Positions 1 to 10,918 of a stretch of DNA of 64,000 nt are shown piece after piece. The DNA is taken from NCBI RefSeq assembly GCF_905171775.1, contig NC_053489.1, forward strand, positions 146,422,142 through 146,486,141, in the 5' to 3' direction. Each line of letters starts with the position of its first letter. Position 1 is the stretch's first letter. Source of the DNA: Rana temporaria. Its lineage: Eukaryota; Chordata; Amphibia; Anura; Ranidae. The notes under the pieces were generated by a model that saw nothing but the letters and a program-made list of their open reading frames with translations, ran no database searches and was not told the origin of the DNA. The position numbers and the translations under genes are program-made.

Positions 1-70
1 TTGTGGCTCTGCCTCCACAACCTGATAGGACCGCATAGCTATTAAACCCAGAGAGGGCCCCCGCCCAGAT
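1..70. repeat. DIRS left inverted terminal repeat (inner part)
   Basis: This stretch matches the reverse complement of 6620-6687 with only a few mismatches. The outer ~80 bases seen on the right (6688-6767) would lie upstream of base 1, so only the inner half is visible. Confidence 0.85.
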
Positions 71-144
71 ATTCTCCTTTTTTTCCTCACCTGATCAGGA
101 CTGGAATTGCGAGGTATCCCTTACCGTTTGTTGCCCCAGCCAGG

Positions 145-311
145 TTCAGCCTCTCCTGGGTGGAAGTCCTTCCTGTACAGCCTCTAAATGAGCTATATGG
201 TTGGAGCCCCATTCTGGTGGTCTGGGGGGCATATTTCAGCCTCTCCTGGGTGGAAGTCCTTCCTGTACAGCCTCTAAATGAGCTACATGGTTGGAGCCCT
301 ATTCTGGTGGT
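145..311 (+). repeat. 77-bp direct duplication in DIRS leader
   Basis: Bases 145-221 recur at 235-311 with period 90 and about two mismatches. It lies between the left terminal repeat and the gag remnant, in the untranslated leader of the DIRS element. Confidence 0.85.
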
Positions 312-1113
312 GCAGGTTTCTCAAAGAAAGCTTTAAACAAGCTTTGATGTAAGTGACAGCATTTCCTTTTGCTTTCCATATGCTTTTACTTCCTTTCTCT
401 GTGTTATGGGCGTTTGCCATTACCAAGATGGCTGCAACAGTGCAAGTACACTAAGCTTGAGAGGCAGGAAGTGATGCGGCCTCTGTGTTTCCTGGCTAGA
501 GCTTTCCAGCATGGTGATCTGATCATGCTGAGGCTGATATCATCACTAATGGAAAATGTGAGTTCTAAATGGTTTCATTGCATTTTTGGCAACAAATGGT
601 GGAGATCTCTACTCATGCATGCTGGATGCTTATGTGGTCATTGTTACAGGTATGTTTTCACCTTTTATGGCATTTACCTGGGTTTTTCTTATGTCCTTCT
701 CAGTGTTGCTCTAGGATCATTGTGCTCTTTATGACATTCACCTGAACTCTTCCTATCTCCTTCTCAATGCTTGCTCTGGGATCACTGTGTTGGGCTCAGT
801 TTCCACTAGTCCGACTTGTCACTGCAAAATCGCATTACAAGCCATACCCCATGATTTCCAATGAGTAACGTTCATCTCTGTGTCCATAAACCCCAAGAAT
901 ACACATGCATTGCTCCAAGTTCCATCAAATTTGCAGCAAATCATGCGACTTTCAGGTCGCAATAGTGGAGACTTAGCGTTATGCTGTTTTTCATTTCAGT
1001 CTGCTGCTTTGCTCTGTTTCTAGGGAAACGATGTACAGTCAGACCACCCATTGCTTTAAGGTATAGGGATTAGGTAAGTAGTGAAGATTGAGAAAAAGAG
1101 AGCCAATATCTAT

Positions 1114-1527
1114 AGTCCTGTAAGGACCACAAGATAAAGGGAGCCTTCTGACGGTCAAGACAAGTTACCATCTAAAAAAATACATTCAGGCAATGTTGAT
1201 AAAGCTCATCAACTCGCCCCTCATTATCACTGCTCTCCGTTTACAAACATCACAAATTACCAGCCCTAATAGTTGCTGCATTTGTGGTGGAAAGTCATTG
1301 CCTGCCAAGCTAGCACTATACAGTCCTGCAAGGATCTCAAGATGAAGAGAGTCTGCTAAAAGCCAGAACAGTCACCGTTCAAGAGTAGTCATACAAGCAA
1401 TTGATCAATGTCATCATCTCACCTCTGATTATGTTTGCTCCCCGCTTACAAACACCACAGGTTACCTTCCCTAATAGTTGCTGCATTCGTGGTGGAAAGT
1501 TATTGCTTGACAAGCTACAGTGCATGA
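1114..1527 (+). repeat. Diverged ~207-bp tandem duplication upstream of DIRS gag
   Basis: Two diverged copies (about 1114-1320 and 1321-1527) share the start 'agtcctgYaaggaYc' and the end 'taatagttgctgcattYgtgg'. The second copy runs into the cysteine-rich part of the gag remnant, so the duplication may have arisen within gag. Confidence 0.65.
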
Positions 1528-2571
1528 ATTGCCTAGCACTTTCAACCAGAGCCAGTAGATGGTGTCCAAATTGGAAAGTTTGCCATGGGAAGAAAGCATT
1601 AAAGGGGCGACATGCTTTGAAGCTTGCCCAATAGAGACCCTTTTTCTGCAAGGGCAGTTAAGGATGCAATTACCTGGGGTGAAGTGGAGTAAACTCTCCA
1701 CAAGGTTAGAACACTTATTTCCTTCACTGAACAACTGGAGGAGTTAATCCAGGAAGACTTGAAGGGATCAAAATAAAATCCCCTTATAAACAGGCTGTCA
1801 AAACTGTATACCCTGAAAAGGATAAAGGTCATCCTGCTACAGTCTCCTCCAATGGTGGATGCATTATTAATGTAGCTGTCAAGACATGCTACTTTAATGT
1901 CACATTCAAGGAGGCTCTAGTCCAAAGATTTGATCTGGATCTGAAGTGCTTCTACATACTGTAGCATCTGCAGGTGCCGACACACCAACAGTAGCCAGCC
2001 CATGTGTTGAGTGAGTCTAATGGGAATGGTTCATAATTATCAACAAGCTGCTGCACCTGCAGCACTCTGGAAAGTGGCAGGGTCTGCATCCCTTTAGACA
2101 TGATTTTTGGGTGTATCTTATCAAAAATAAAAATTATAGCAGTATATGACAACATCTGGCTTTTATCTGGGTGCAGACTTCTGGGAAAATCAGTGAGCCA
2201 GTCATACAAGCAGGAAATAATGATTCATTGCTTTTTACAGGGAATTGCAGCTCTGCAAAAGTGGAGTAATCCTTTTAATAAGCCCGTCTGGAAGAAGTGA
2301 AGAGACAAGGTGGTAACAGCATTGTAAGAGCTGAAATTGACAGCATACTTTGTGGTGGATGTGTCAGACGTCAGACGTCAGACGTCAATCAATGTTTTTT
2401 TCAAGAGCGGTGTTCCCCGCGGTCATGGCAAGGAGTGCATTATGGCTGAAGCCATGGTTGGTGGATCCTGTTAAAAAAAAATGGTGCAAGACACCAGAAC
2501 ACCGATCCAATCTATTTGGGAGTAGACAGGATACAGCCATCTCAAAGGTGACCATTAGCAGGTCAGGGTGA
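1385..2571 (+). pseudogene. DIRS gag-like ORF1 remnant
   Basis: The 3' part (2350-2571) translates to a segment containing FFSRAVFPAVMARSALWLKP and ISKVT, which resembles the conserved C-terminal region of DIRS ORF1 (Gag-like) proteins: an alanine-rich helix, then the ALWLKPW motif, then a KVTxGKS-like end. The upstream part (about 1401-1634) is in a different frame and is Cys-rich (CIRGGK, QCMNCLAL, WKVCHGKK), compatible with a zinc-binding region. Frame changes and stops between the two show it is dead. The product would have packaged the retrotransposon RNA. Family assignment rests on the C-terminal motif and on position between the terminal repeat and the RT remnant. Confidence 0.65.
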
Positions 2572-3079
2572 ATATCATCTGAAAAAAAAATACTGAAAAT
2601 TCCAGCATACAGGTGGCGACCCCCAAGTGGATACATGGATGCAAAATCCTACGGACTGGGGAAAAGATTAGTAATGAACTGGAGAAGTACCACATCATCA
2701 TTATTGAAGCCTTAAAGGTCTTGAAAGAATGGTGGAAGTCCCTTTAGGGGCGCACTAATCCAGAGGGTGCCTGTGTGAAGCTTCACACACATACCTGGAG
2801 GGAAAACCTTCAGGATCAGTGGGCCATATCAGCTATATTGGTGTAACACTGGTGTAAGTTTAAGGGAGGTTAACCTTTCTAGTACAATCATTTTTGTTGG
2901 AAAAGTATAACATCATGACAAACTCACCCATGCAGGGGCATAATTCAATGAGCATAACAATCATATAACTTTGAGAGATGGAAAGTTCACCTTTCAATCC
3001 CTTCCAGTCCGCCAGGCTACCAGCTTTGATGGAAAAGTAAAACATTCTGGTCCAGTTTTAGCTGTTTAAAAAAAAAAAA

Positions 3080-3335
3080 AGAGCAATCGCGAAGCTTCTA
3101 GTTACCCAGAAGAGATGAGGATTCGGTTCCCCTCTGTTCCTAGCAAAAAAATAAATAAATTATAAATAAAAAAGGTAATCTGTGCCCAGTTAAAAAAAAA
3201 AACTTGACAAGCAAAGGAAGTTGGAGTTGTGCAAGATGGAAAACCTCCAATCAATTACATTATTCATAAACCTGGGAGACTGGATGCTCTGTAGGTTTAT
3301 CAGACACCTACTTGTCCCAATTCATCCTCAATTCC
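3080..3335 (+). pseudogene. DIRS reverse transcriptase, N-terminal remnant
   Basis: In shifting frames this stretch reads EEMRIRFPSVPS, then KLELCKMENLQSI, GDWML and LVPIHPQF. These match the order of motifs that open the DIRS RT (substrate-binding start, the DL-xx-RMETLRSI block, and the GDWM-VDLxDAYLHVPIHP block). The residue stretch that should follow, including the catalytic YADD box, is absent. The next base pairs are the 8-bp target duplication of the MITE, and DIRS RNase H resumes right after it, so the RT core was deleted before or with that event. Confidence 0.7.
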
Positions 3336-3339
3336 TCTA

Positions 3340-4582
3340 TAGTGTTGAGCAGAATACGCCATATTCTATTTCGCGATATATCTCGAATATATAGTCGAAT
3401 ATTCGAGATATATTCGCTAAATTCGAATATCCGTGATATTTTATCGAAATGAAATAATTGCGAATTTTCGCTATTGCGAATGCGAAAATAATTGCGAATT
3501 TTCGATAACTGCGGTAGGAGCACTCTGATTGGCTCAGAATATTCGTGATATTTTACAATACAAAATAATTGTGAATATTCAGCAAATGCGAAAGGAGCAC
3601 TCTGATTGGCTCAGAATATTCGTGATATTTTACAATACAAAATAATTGCGAATATTCGGCAAATGCGGAAGGAGCACTCTGATTGGCTCAGAATATTCTT
3701 GATATTTTACAATACAAAATAATTGCGAATATTCGGCAAATGCGGAAGGAGCACTCTGATTGGCTCAGAATATTCGTGATATTTTACAATAGAAAATAAA
3801 AAGTGTTTTGCATTGGTGGTGATTCTTTACTCTATCCATCTGTCACAGCCGTTTGTCAATCAAACACCTTGAAGATTGAACACGTTCATGCTGCATGCTT
3901 TGGACTTTTTTTCACTTCACATATCAAAGAAATTTTTATGAAAGATTATTTTTCTATTATTGGGACTATATTTCTTTATATATTTGTTTCACTGTGTATT
4001 TCACAAGTTATTTGCGCTTGCTTATTTTATAATTTGCCCACATGTCTTGTCACTAGACATATTTTTTATTCTTGTAGAGCGACTCCATTTTCTGTCTTGT
4101 ATTAATTTATGTTGTATAACATTTTTGAGTTGCTGCTGTATTCTCCCCTTTTTTTTAAGGTATGCGCAATTTTTTCCTTCTTACAAAAAAAATAATATCA
4201 AACATACAAATATTCATAACAGAAACATACACAAAGCCCCCCCCTTTTGCATCAGAGACAATCAGAGTTCTCCTACCACAGTTATCGAAAATTCGCAATC
4301 ATTTTCGCATTCGCATTAGCGAAAATTCGCAATTTTTTTTTTTTTATATTCGGCAACATAAAAGGATCGCCTCAGCTTAGCTACTCGGCCCAGGGTCTCT
4401 AATCATACCAGCAATGCTTTTAGACGTCGATAGGATGTGATCTGTTTTAAAAATAAAATTGAAAAAATGCGAATATTCGGAATTGCGAATATTCATTGCG
4501 AAATTCGAAATATATCGCGAATACTCGAATATGCCATATTCGAGCCGAATATTCGCAATACGAATATTCGTGAGCAACACTA
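3340..4582 (-). mobile_element. hAT MITE, deletion derivative of the 15.5-kb hAT in this window
   Basis: Ends are TAGTGTTG...CAACACTA, flanked by an exact 8-bp duplication TTCCTCTA (3332-3339 and 4583-4590), the hallmark of hAT insertion. Its left end equals the reverse complement of the right end of the element at 39287-54787, including the 'atatattcgagatata' block and the CCAAT-bearing subterminal repeats. Its right end (4377-4460, 'ctactcggcccagggtctc') equals the reverse complement of the other element's left end at about 39424-39508. It is therefore the same family in opposite orientation with the coding interior deleted. The internal ~450 bases have no protein resemblance I can see. It interrupts the DIRS element. 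Confidence 0.92.
3511..3790 (-). repeat. Subterminal repeats of the hAT MITE
   Basis: Four copies of a ~80-bp unit carry 'gcactctgattggctcagaatattcgtgat' in pieces under minor change; each has an inverted CCAAT box (ATTGG). They match the repeats near the right end of the autonomous element. Subterminal repeats are typical binding sites for hAT transposases. Confidence 0.85.
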
Positions 4583-4590
4583 TTCCTCTA

Positions 4591-5250
4591 CCAGTCCCTT
4601 CCTATCCCCTCCCCACCGGGGAGGTGATCCCTTTGAACGCCAGCAGGGAGGGCTGGGAAGCACACTACCAGCACTTTGCAGTCCAAAGCCATTGGCCATC
4701 CGAGACACAGGAGGTGGTGGTGGTATTGAATATCCTAGAAATGAAAGCAGCAATCCAAATCCTCCTGGCCTTCAGTCTTCTTCTGAAGGGGAAAGAAGTC
4801 CTGTTGAAGATGGACAACAGGGTGGCAGTCGCCTATATCAACAGACAAGGTGGCACCAGAAGTCGCTCTGATGCAGGAAGTTTGCCCAGTCTTCGAGTGG
4901 GCGTAGTTGAACCTCTCATGGCTAAGGGCGATGTATGTCCCAGGAGCCCAGAACCAGCTGGCTGAAATGCTAAGCAGAAGCTTTGTTTTCCAACAACGAA
5001 TGGACTCTGAGCCACCAAGCATTCTCCCTCATAACCAAACTTGGGGCATGCCGGATATAGATTTAGCAGCAACACCAGAAAACGCAAAGTGCCAGAGGTA
5101 TCTGACAAGAACCCCTTGCCCATTAGCGGAGGGGACGGACTGACTACAGCATGACTGGAATCTTCATCTGGGTTACATCTTTCCCCAGACACCTCTCATA
5201 CCAAGATTTCTTCTCAGGCTCAAGAGGTCAGCATCTACAATTATAGCCGT
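4591..5250 (+). pseudogene. DIRS RNase H and adjoining domain remnant
   Basis: Translation gives PLNASREGWEAHYQHFAVQ, then VLLKMDNRVAVAYINRQGG followed by TRS. This is the DIRS RNase H (active-site D in MDN). After a frame change it reads YVPGAQNQLAEMLSR and WGMPDIDLAATPEN, the block between RNase H and recombinase in DIRS pol that is often called the methyltransferase-like domain. At about 5200-5260 a degraded 'VLPFWPR'-like segment follows. The reading frame is broken by stops and shifts. The RNase H would have removed the RNA strand of the RNA-DNA hybrid during copying. Confidence 0.85.
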
Positions 5251-5259
5251 CCTTCCTTT

Positions 5260-6411
5260 TTGGCCAAGGTGGTCATGGTTCACAACTCTTCTTCAGCTGA
5301 ATACAGCAATGCCATTATCGCTTCCACCAGCCGCAGATCCACTCTCTCAGGGGCAACTTCTTCATCCATCCCCGGAAAGAATGCACCTGACAGCCTGGAG
5401 ATTGAAAGGGCTAGATTCCTAGACCAAGGTTACTCTCAAAAAGTGGTAGAGACTCTTCTTCAAGCCAGAAGGTACACCACCAACAATACCTACAAGAGAA
5501 TCTGGGAAACGTTTCTTTCAGTCGCACAGCAACAAACCTGGAACCCGTCATCTCCAACAGTTGATAAAATCCTTGAGTTTCTCCAGGTAGGCTTAGATAA
5601 AGGCCTTGGGTCAAGTACCCTGAAAGTCCACGTATAGGCCTTATCTGCCATGATAGGAGTCAAATGGGCGCAAGAGCCTCTCGTCATTCAGTTCCAGAGG
5701 GCCTGTCTAAAGATAAGGCCCCCAGAATGCCTTCCTTCCCGACCTGGGATCTTTCGGTTGTACTAGAAGTTCTATCCCATGAACCATCCGTTGGAAAACA
5801 TCTCATTGTGGGACCTAACGCTCAAGGTCACCTTCCTAATAGTGATAACATCAGCCAAGGGAGTATCAGAGATGCAAGCTCTATTGGTGAAGGAGCCAAA
5901 CCTAATCGTCTACCCAGACAAAGTAGTCTTAAGACCATCTGATCGCTTCATTCCGAAGGTTTCATCCTCCTTCCACTTCAATCAGGAGATTAACGTTCCT
6001 GCTCTCTCCACAGAACAAGAGAAACCACATCCGCTGGATGTGAGAACCGACATCCTGGCATACCTCTCGGCAACCAATGACCTTAGGAAGTCTGAAAACC
6101 TCCTGGTTATCCCACACGGCTTTAGGAGAGGGCAAGCGGCAACCTCTCGCACCATCGCAGCATGGTTGGTGAAAACTATTAAAAGGCTTACTTACTTACA
6201 AACACAAATACCTGAGGGCTTGAAGGCACATTCCACAAGGGCAATGGCGACCTCCTGGGAGGCCTACTGCAGGGTGTCCTCGGAAACTATTTGCCAAGCA
6301 GCGACTTGGTCATCTAGAAACACCTTTATATCTCATTACAAGGTGGACCCTGCCCGACTGTGCACACTAGAGTTTGGACGAGCAATTATTCAGTCCAACG
6401 CCTCTATTCCA
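5260..6411 (+). pseudogene. DIRS tyrosine recombinase (YR) pseudogene
   Basis: The N-terminal core-binding part (ERARFLDQGYSQKVVETLLQ) and the catalytic part (5779 onward) are in one frame with in-frame stops at 5635-5637 and about 5763. Catalytic-type motifs are visible: LRPSDRFIPKVSSSFH, the H-x-x-R box AHSTRAMATSW, and the C-terminal tyrosine in TFISHYKVD. The tyrosine recombinase integrates the circular DIRS intermediate without making target duplications. Most motifs survive, so decay appears moderate. The 3' end is taken near the last conserved residues (LEFGRAI). Confidence 0.88.
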
Positions 6412-6477
6412 TGTAAAAAACAAACAGAAAAACGTGACTTTATGCTCCGACCCACCCAGATTGCGATTTATTCCACG

Positions 6478-6573
6478 AAGGTGTATGCTGCCATGATGCG
6501 ACAGGAAAACGGAAAATTGTATACCCACCTTTCCGTAATTTTTCTTTCCTGTTGCATCTTCATGGCAGCATAC
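6478..6573. repeat. DIRS internal complementary region
   Basis: Bases 6505-6573 are the reverse complement of the outer right terminal repeat (6693-6767), and the first part (6478-6500, 'gaaggtgtatgctgccatga') repeats the start of that same outer repeat in direct orientation. This is the expected DIRS arrangement, in which the internal region templates completion of both termini. Confidence 0.85.
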
Positions 6574-6619
6574 AGATGCCCACCCACTCTGAGGTGAGGA
6601 ATATATATACTGAGACTAC

Positions 6620-6767
6620 CTGGGCGGGTGCCCTCTATGGGTTTAATAGCTATGCGGTCCTATCAGGTTGTGGAGGCAGAGCCACAACCCCCAAAGGTGT
6701 ATGCTGCCATGAAGATGCAACAGGAAAGGAAAATTACGGAAAGTTGAGTATACAATTTTCCGTTTTC
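6620..6767. repeat. DIRS right inverted terminal repeat
   Basis: Inner part 6620-6687 pairs with 1-70; outer part 6693-6767 pairs with the internal complementary region. The element is judged to end near 'cgttttc' at 6767. Confidence 0.85.
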
Positions 6768-7394
6768 ATATCACTCTGGATGATTGCTGACTATTGTAGA
6801 CAGTTACAGAATGGGGAAAAAAGCAGTGGTGGGGATACCTTTAAATTTCTTTCTGAGCACCCAGAAATCTGATGAGATTAATTATATACGATAAAAAACA
6901 TCAGCTTGCAAAACCAAACTATAGCAGACTCACAGCTATCTTTCAAACTAAAGATCACAAGTAATCACCATAAACTAGCAATCTACCACCCACAAGTTCA
7001 AATAACCAACAGAATTGATCAATTGTGAAGTTGAAACTGGGCAATGCATTGACAGCTTTAACACAATATATTGACAAATCAAATGGTAAACAGACAAAAC
7101 GACTACATGGTCATTGAATTTGATTGGATTTTTCCGCTGGGTTGGAGAATGGCAATTTAATTGCTTTGTAATCTTTAATTGATTGAGAGAAAATGGAATT
7201 GAAAGTTCAATCATTCCACCAAATTGCCATTGCTAAATGTCATGCATCACCAGGAGGAGAATATGGGCCAGTACTCAACTTTAGGAGCTGAATTCTAAAG
7301 CTACTTGAAGAGCCCTTAAAGAGGAAGTAAACCCTGATGGGTGTTACTTCCTCTTTGTTTCCCTGTAAAGGTAAAGCATAATGGACTACTGTGC
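6768..7394. other. Non-coding interval
   Basis: AT-rich sequence with no gene-like frame. A short hairpin (about 7317-7363, 'aagaggaagtaa'/'ttacttcctctt') is the only structure seen. Confidence 0.5.
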
Positions 7395-7523
7395 ATCGCA
7401 TACAGTGCCGGCCCAAGACATTGTGCTGCCTGGGACCAAGAATGAAATGCTGCCCCCCCCCAAAAAAAAATAATCATGCCCACAAAAGTCCCCCACATTC
7501 ATTATTTTATATCATGATAACTA

Positions 7524-7850
7524 AAGGGGACCAGTCATGGCTCTATACATGTATAAATGAGTATAAAGAGAGGACCTGTCATGGCTCTATACATGTATAA
7601 AGGAGTATAAAGAGGACCTGTCATGGCTCTATACATGTATATAGAGGACCTGTCATGGCTCTTTACATGTAAAGGAATATAAAGAGGACCTGTCATGGCT
7701 CTATACATGTATATAGGAGTATAAAGAGTACTTGTCATGGCTCTTTACATGTATAAAGGAGTATAACGAGGGCCTGTCATGGCTCCATAGATGTATAAAG
7801 AGGGCCTGCCATGGCTCTATACATGTATTCAGGAGTATAAAGGGACCTGT
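7524..7850 (+). repeat. ~45-bp minisatellite
   Basis: About seven imperfect units contain 'gacctgtcatggctctatac' followed by 'atgtataaaggagtataaag', with deletions in some. It lies inside the 2-kb hAT element. Confidence 0.85.
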
Positions 7851-7879
7851 GAATTGCCGGCGGCCACAATGTCTTTAAT

Positions 7880-8250
7880 CAAACTAATTAATGTACGCTA
7901 ATTGTGTTTTTTTGGTACCAAAAATATGTAGAAGAATAAACTGATGAAGAAATTATTATTTTTTTATACATTTTTGGGATATTTATTATAACAAAAAGTT
8001 AAAAAAAAATATATATATATATTTTTAAATTGTGTTTTTTTTGTTGTTTATAGCACAAAAAATAAAACCGCAGAGGTGATCAAATATCACCAAAAGAAAG
8101 CTCTATTTGTGGGGGAAAAAAGGACATCAATTTTATTTGGGTACAATGTCGCACAACCGCGCAATAGTCAGTTTAAGCGACACAGTGCCGTATTGCAAAA
8201 AATGGCCTGGTCATTAAGTGGGTAAATCCTTCCGGTTCTTAAGTGGTTAA
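7880..8250 (-). mobile_element. TTAACCACTT-family dispersed repeat
   Basis: On the minus strand this starts TTAACCACTTAAG and includes a CGCGGTTGTGCGAC-type block, 'cccacaaatagagc' and 'ctgcggttttatttt'. The same blocks recur at 62755-63117 and partly at 17012-17160. The TTAA terminus suggests a DNA transposon with TTAA target choice; superfamily not determined. Confidence 0.65.
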
Positions 8251-8335
8251 TAAGGGCTGGGCAGGGCAAGTCCCTCTCAGGCTCTCATGTCTCATTGTGA
8301 TGTGTGTTTGTACTTACAGTTTTGCTTCAGACTCC

Positions 8336-8935
8336 ACCACCAGATGTGGGTTGTCACCTGCCACACGTTGCGGATTGTCACCTGCCACACGTTGCGGATT
8401 GTCACTTATGTCACCTGCCACGCGTTGCGGGTTGTCATTTGCCACATCACATGCCACACGTTGCGAATTGCCACTTGCCACTTGACCTGCCACACGCTGC
8501 AGATTGCCACTTGCCACGTCACCTGCCACACAATGCAGATGATCACTTGCCACCTGCCACATGTTGCGGATGGTCACATGCCACATCACTTGCCACCCGT
8601 TGCGGATTGTCACTTGCCACACATTGCGGATGGTCACTTACTTCACCTGCCACACGTTGCGGGTTGTCATTTGCCACATCACATGCCACACGTTGCGGAT
8701 TGCCACTTGCCACGTCACCTACCACACACTGCGGATTGCCACTTGCCACATGTTGCGGATTGTCACTTGCAAAGCCGTCACCTGCCACACGTTGCGGATG
8801 GTCACTTGCCACCTGCCACACATTGTGGATGGTCACGTGCTGCATCACTTGCCACCTGCCACCTGCCACCCATTGCGGATTGCCACCTGCCACACGTTGC
8901 GGATTTTCATGCCTTTACCTGCCACACATTGTGGG
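8336..8935 (+). repeat. ~24-bp minisatellite
   Basis: About 25 variable units have the consensus 'cacctgccacacgttgcggattgt', with copies shortened or extended by 'cacttgc' pieces. All three plus-strand frames stay partly open and give His/Cys-rich peptides, but this reflects the repeat and not a gene. Confidence 0.92.
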
Positions 8936-9099
8936 CTGTTACTTGCTGTGTCCCAGAATAAAGGCAGGCAGCAGAGAGATGTTATAATCTCTCTGCTGCA
9001 CTGTGAGGGCAGAACTGCGATGATGCAGGGCGGGTGGTGAGAGATGACATCATTTCTCTGCTCCCCTGCTGCTCACTCGCTGACTGCTCACGGCCCCCC

Positions 9100-9315
9100 C
9101 CCCGCTTTGAGCGTTCTGTCCGCCCGCTAGTGTCACCGCTAACAGCAGCGGTGCCGGGCACCTCACAGGCAGCGGAGCCTGCCCCACTCATTTGGTGACT
9201 GCTCCCCCCCTTTGAGTGTTTTGTCCGCCCGCTAGTGTCACCGCTAACAGCAGCGGCGCCGGGTGCCTCACAGGCAGCCGCGCCTGCCCCACTCACTTGC
9301 TGACTGCTCCCCCCC
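9100..9315 (+). repeat. ~105-bp GC-rich direct duplication
   Basis: Two copies begin with 'tttgagYgttYtgtccgccc' and pass through 'gctagtgtcaccgctaacag'; a third partial copy begins near 9318. It is part of the 2-kb hAT interior. Confidence 0.8.
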
Positions 9316-9471
9316 TCTTTGAGTGTCCTCACAGGCAGCCCGATGCTGTGCTCCTCACAGGCAGTGGAGCGGGCGGAACAGGCTGGCTGTCAGTATGCTG
9401 CCCCCCTAAAAGTGCTGCCTGGTACCCATGGTACCACCTGGTCCCATCATAGGGCCGGCCCTGATCGCATA

Positions 9472-10918
9472 GTAGCCCATTATATGACACTTATCTACAG
9501 GAAAAGCCTGCAATGTCCCCATCTTCCTTGCTAGTAGCGAGCGGCCATTCTTCCTCCCTCTTCTTCCAGGGGCCTCGAACTCCAGCACTGTGACTGGCCG
9601 GAGTCGCGTGACGTCGCATGTGCGCGACACCCGCCTTTTACAGCATAACCCGAGATATAAACGGCACAGCGTGCCCTTTCAAACTCCGGTGCATGCGCAT
9701 GAGAAATCGCCGTACGACGATTTGCAAATATCTTCTAGACTGTGCAGGTCTGGGAGACATGACAAGCACCTACAGGTAAGCCTTAATCTAGGCTTACCTG
9801 TAGGCCAAAGTGGTTGTAAAGGGTTTACAACCACTTTAAGGTAGCATTAGTAGCTACTGAGTTACCCATTTATTAGAAGGCCAGTTACATATATGATATT
9901 AAAGTAGATGTAATCCCTAACTGACTGGGTTCTTAAAATGAACTATGAACTACTAATACTTGTTTTCAGAAACATTTTCTTTTTTTTTTCATTCAAATTT
10001 AAGTTTATTTTTAATAAAATAAATACATACATTTGTATTAAATTAGCAAGAAATAAGTCAATAGCACACAGAAATATAATAATTTAAATACATTTCAATT
10101 CATAATAATCATTCCTGTCTTATTAACTGCCACTTATATCTATCCATCCTATATGCTCTACACCATGTGGTGAAAGTAAGGCAGTTCACATAAGCTAAAT
10201 TAAAAGACTATTTCAAAGTAATACTTTAAACTTGAAAGAGAAACAGAATATTTTCATATATCAAGGAATTCCTAGGTCTAGCGTTATCACACAATAAGTT
10301 ATATAAGGGATAAAACTAATTGAGTGTACCAGATTAAATTACTTAGAATAATTAAAGGATAAGATATCCGGAGTGCATCAACCTCTCCGACACCCCTAAC
10401 GGGAACTTTCTGTGTCCAAGAGGTTGAGCAAAACCTCCAATCCTCCCTCCCTCCCTCCAATAACTATTACTGGAACTCTCCGATAACCGAAAACAAATTT
10501 TCGGAATCCCCATCAAATCTAATTATTTCAAAGGTTTGGTAGAATTCAGAATCATTTTCATTCGTTCCCTCTCAGTGCTGCACATCTCCCAGAGCCTCTT
10601 TGAAGCTTCTTCACATCTACAATTAGGCATTTTAGCAAGGCTGCATGGCTTTTCAGGGTACGTTTTTTGATGGTGAAAACAGAGGCCACTTGTCATCTTC
10701 ACCAGAGAACGACATGGCGGTGGTGAAAATGCAGAAGCACAATTTGGAGCCAGTGACAGCATCCCTGAATGTCAGAATGACCAGATATTACTGTAATGAA
10801 AGGTGTAGATTTAAAACAATGTTTCAATTGACTATCAAAGTTACATTAACATGTTAAAACTTATGTGAGATTTTAGTGAATGGGTGTTTGCTTCAGCTGC
10901 TGCTAACACTTTTAATTT
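9472..10918. other. Repeat-derived and AT-rich non-coding interval
   Basis: The first part (9472-9840) is GC-richer repeat sequence ending in 'acaaccactttaa', with a small hairpin (9768-9803, 'acaggtaagcc'/'ggcttacctgt'). The rest is AT-rich with a poly-T tract near 9978-9989 and no supported gene. Confidence 0.5.

Larger units (their letters stand above)
1..6767 (+). mobile_element. DIRS-like tyrosine-recombinase retrotransposon, decayed
   Basis: The first ~70 bases are the near-perfect reverse complement of 6620-6687, giving split inverted terminal repeats. Between them, in order, are remnants of gag (C-terminal motif SALWLKPWLVDP), the start of RT (GDWML, LVPIHPQF), RNase H (MDNRVAVAYINRQGGTRS), the following DIRS-specific domain (DIDLAATPEN) and a tyrosine recombinase (AHSTRAMATSW, TWSSRNTFISHYKVD). 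This order and the internal complementary region at 6478-6573 are diagnostic of DIRS elements, which copy through RNA and integrate with a recombinase instead of an integrase. The RT core is missing, all frames have stops or shifts, and a hAT MITE sits at the RT break. The outermost left terminal repeat lies before the window, so the element is cut by the window edge. Confidence 0.85.
7403..9463. mobile_element. Non-autonomous hAT-type element with 8-bp target duplication
   Basis: The left end CAGTGCCGGCCC and right end GGGCCGGCCCTG are inverted repeats, flanked by an exact 8-bp duplication ATCGCATA (7395-7402 and 9464-9471). CAGKG ends with 8-bp duplications are typical of hAT elements. The 2.06-kb interior has no transposase. 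It consists of two minisatellites, a nested TTAACCACTT-family repeat (about 7880-8250) and a duplicated GC-rich block. Confidence 0.88.

Noticed and set aside
1..6767. Endogenous retrovirus
   Set aside because: No long terminal repeats, protease or integrase; split inverted ends and tyrosine recombinase identify a DIRS element.
8243..8987. Long His/Cys-rich frames in all plus frames, zinc-finger-like look
   Set aside because: They lie in a ~24-bp minisatellite; period divisible by three keeps frames open and gives repetitive peptides.
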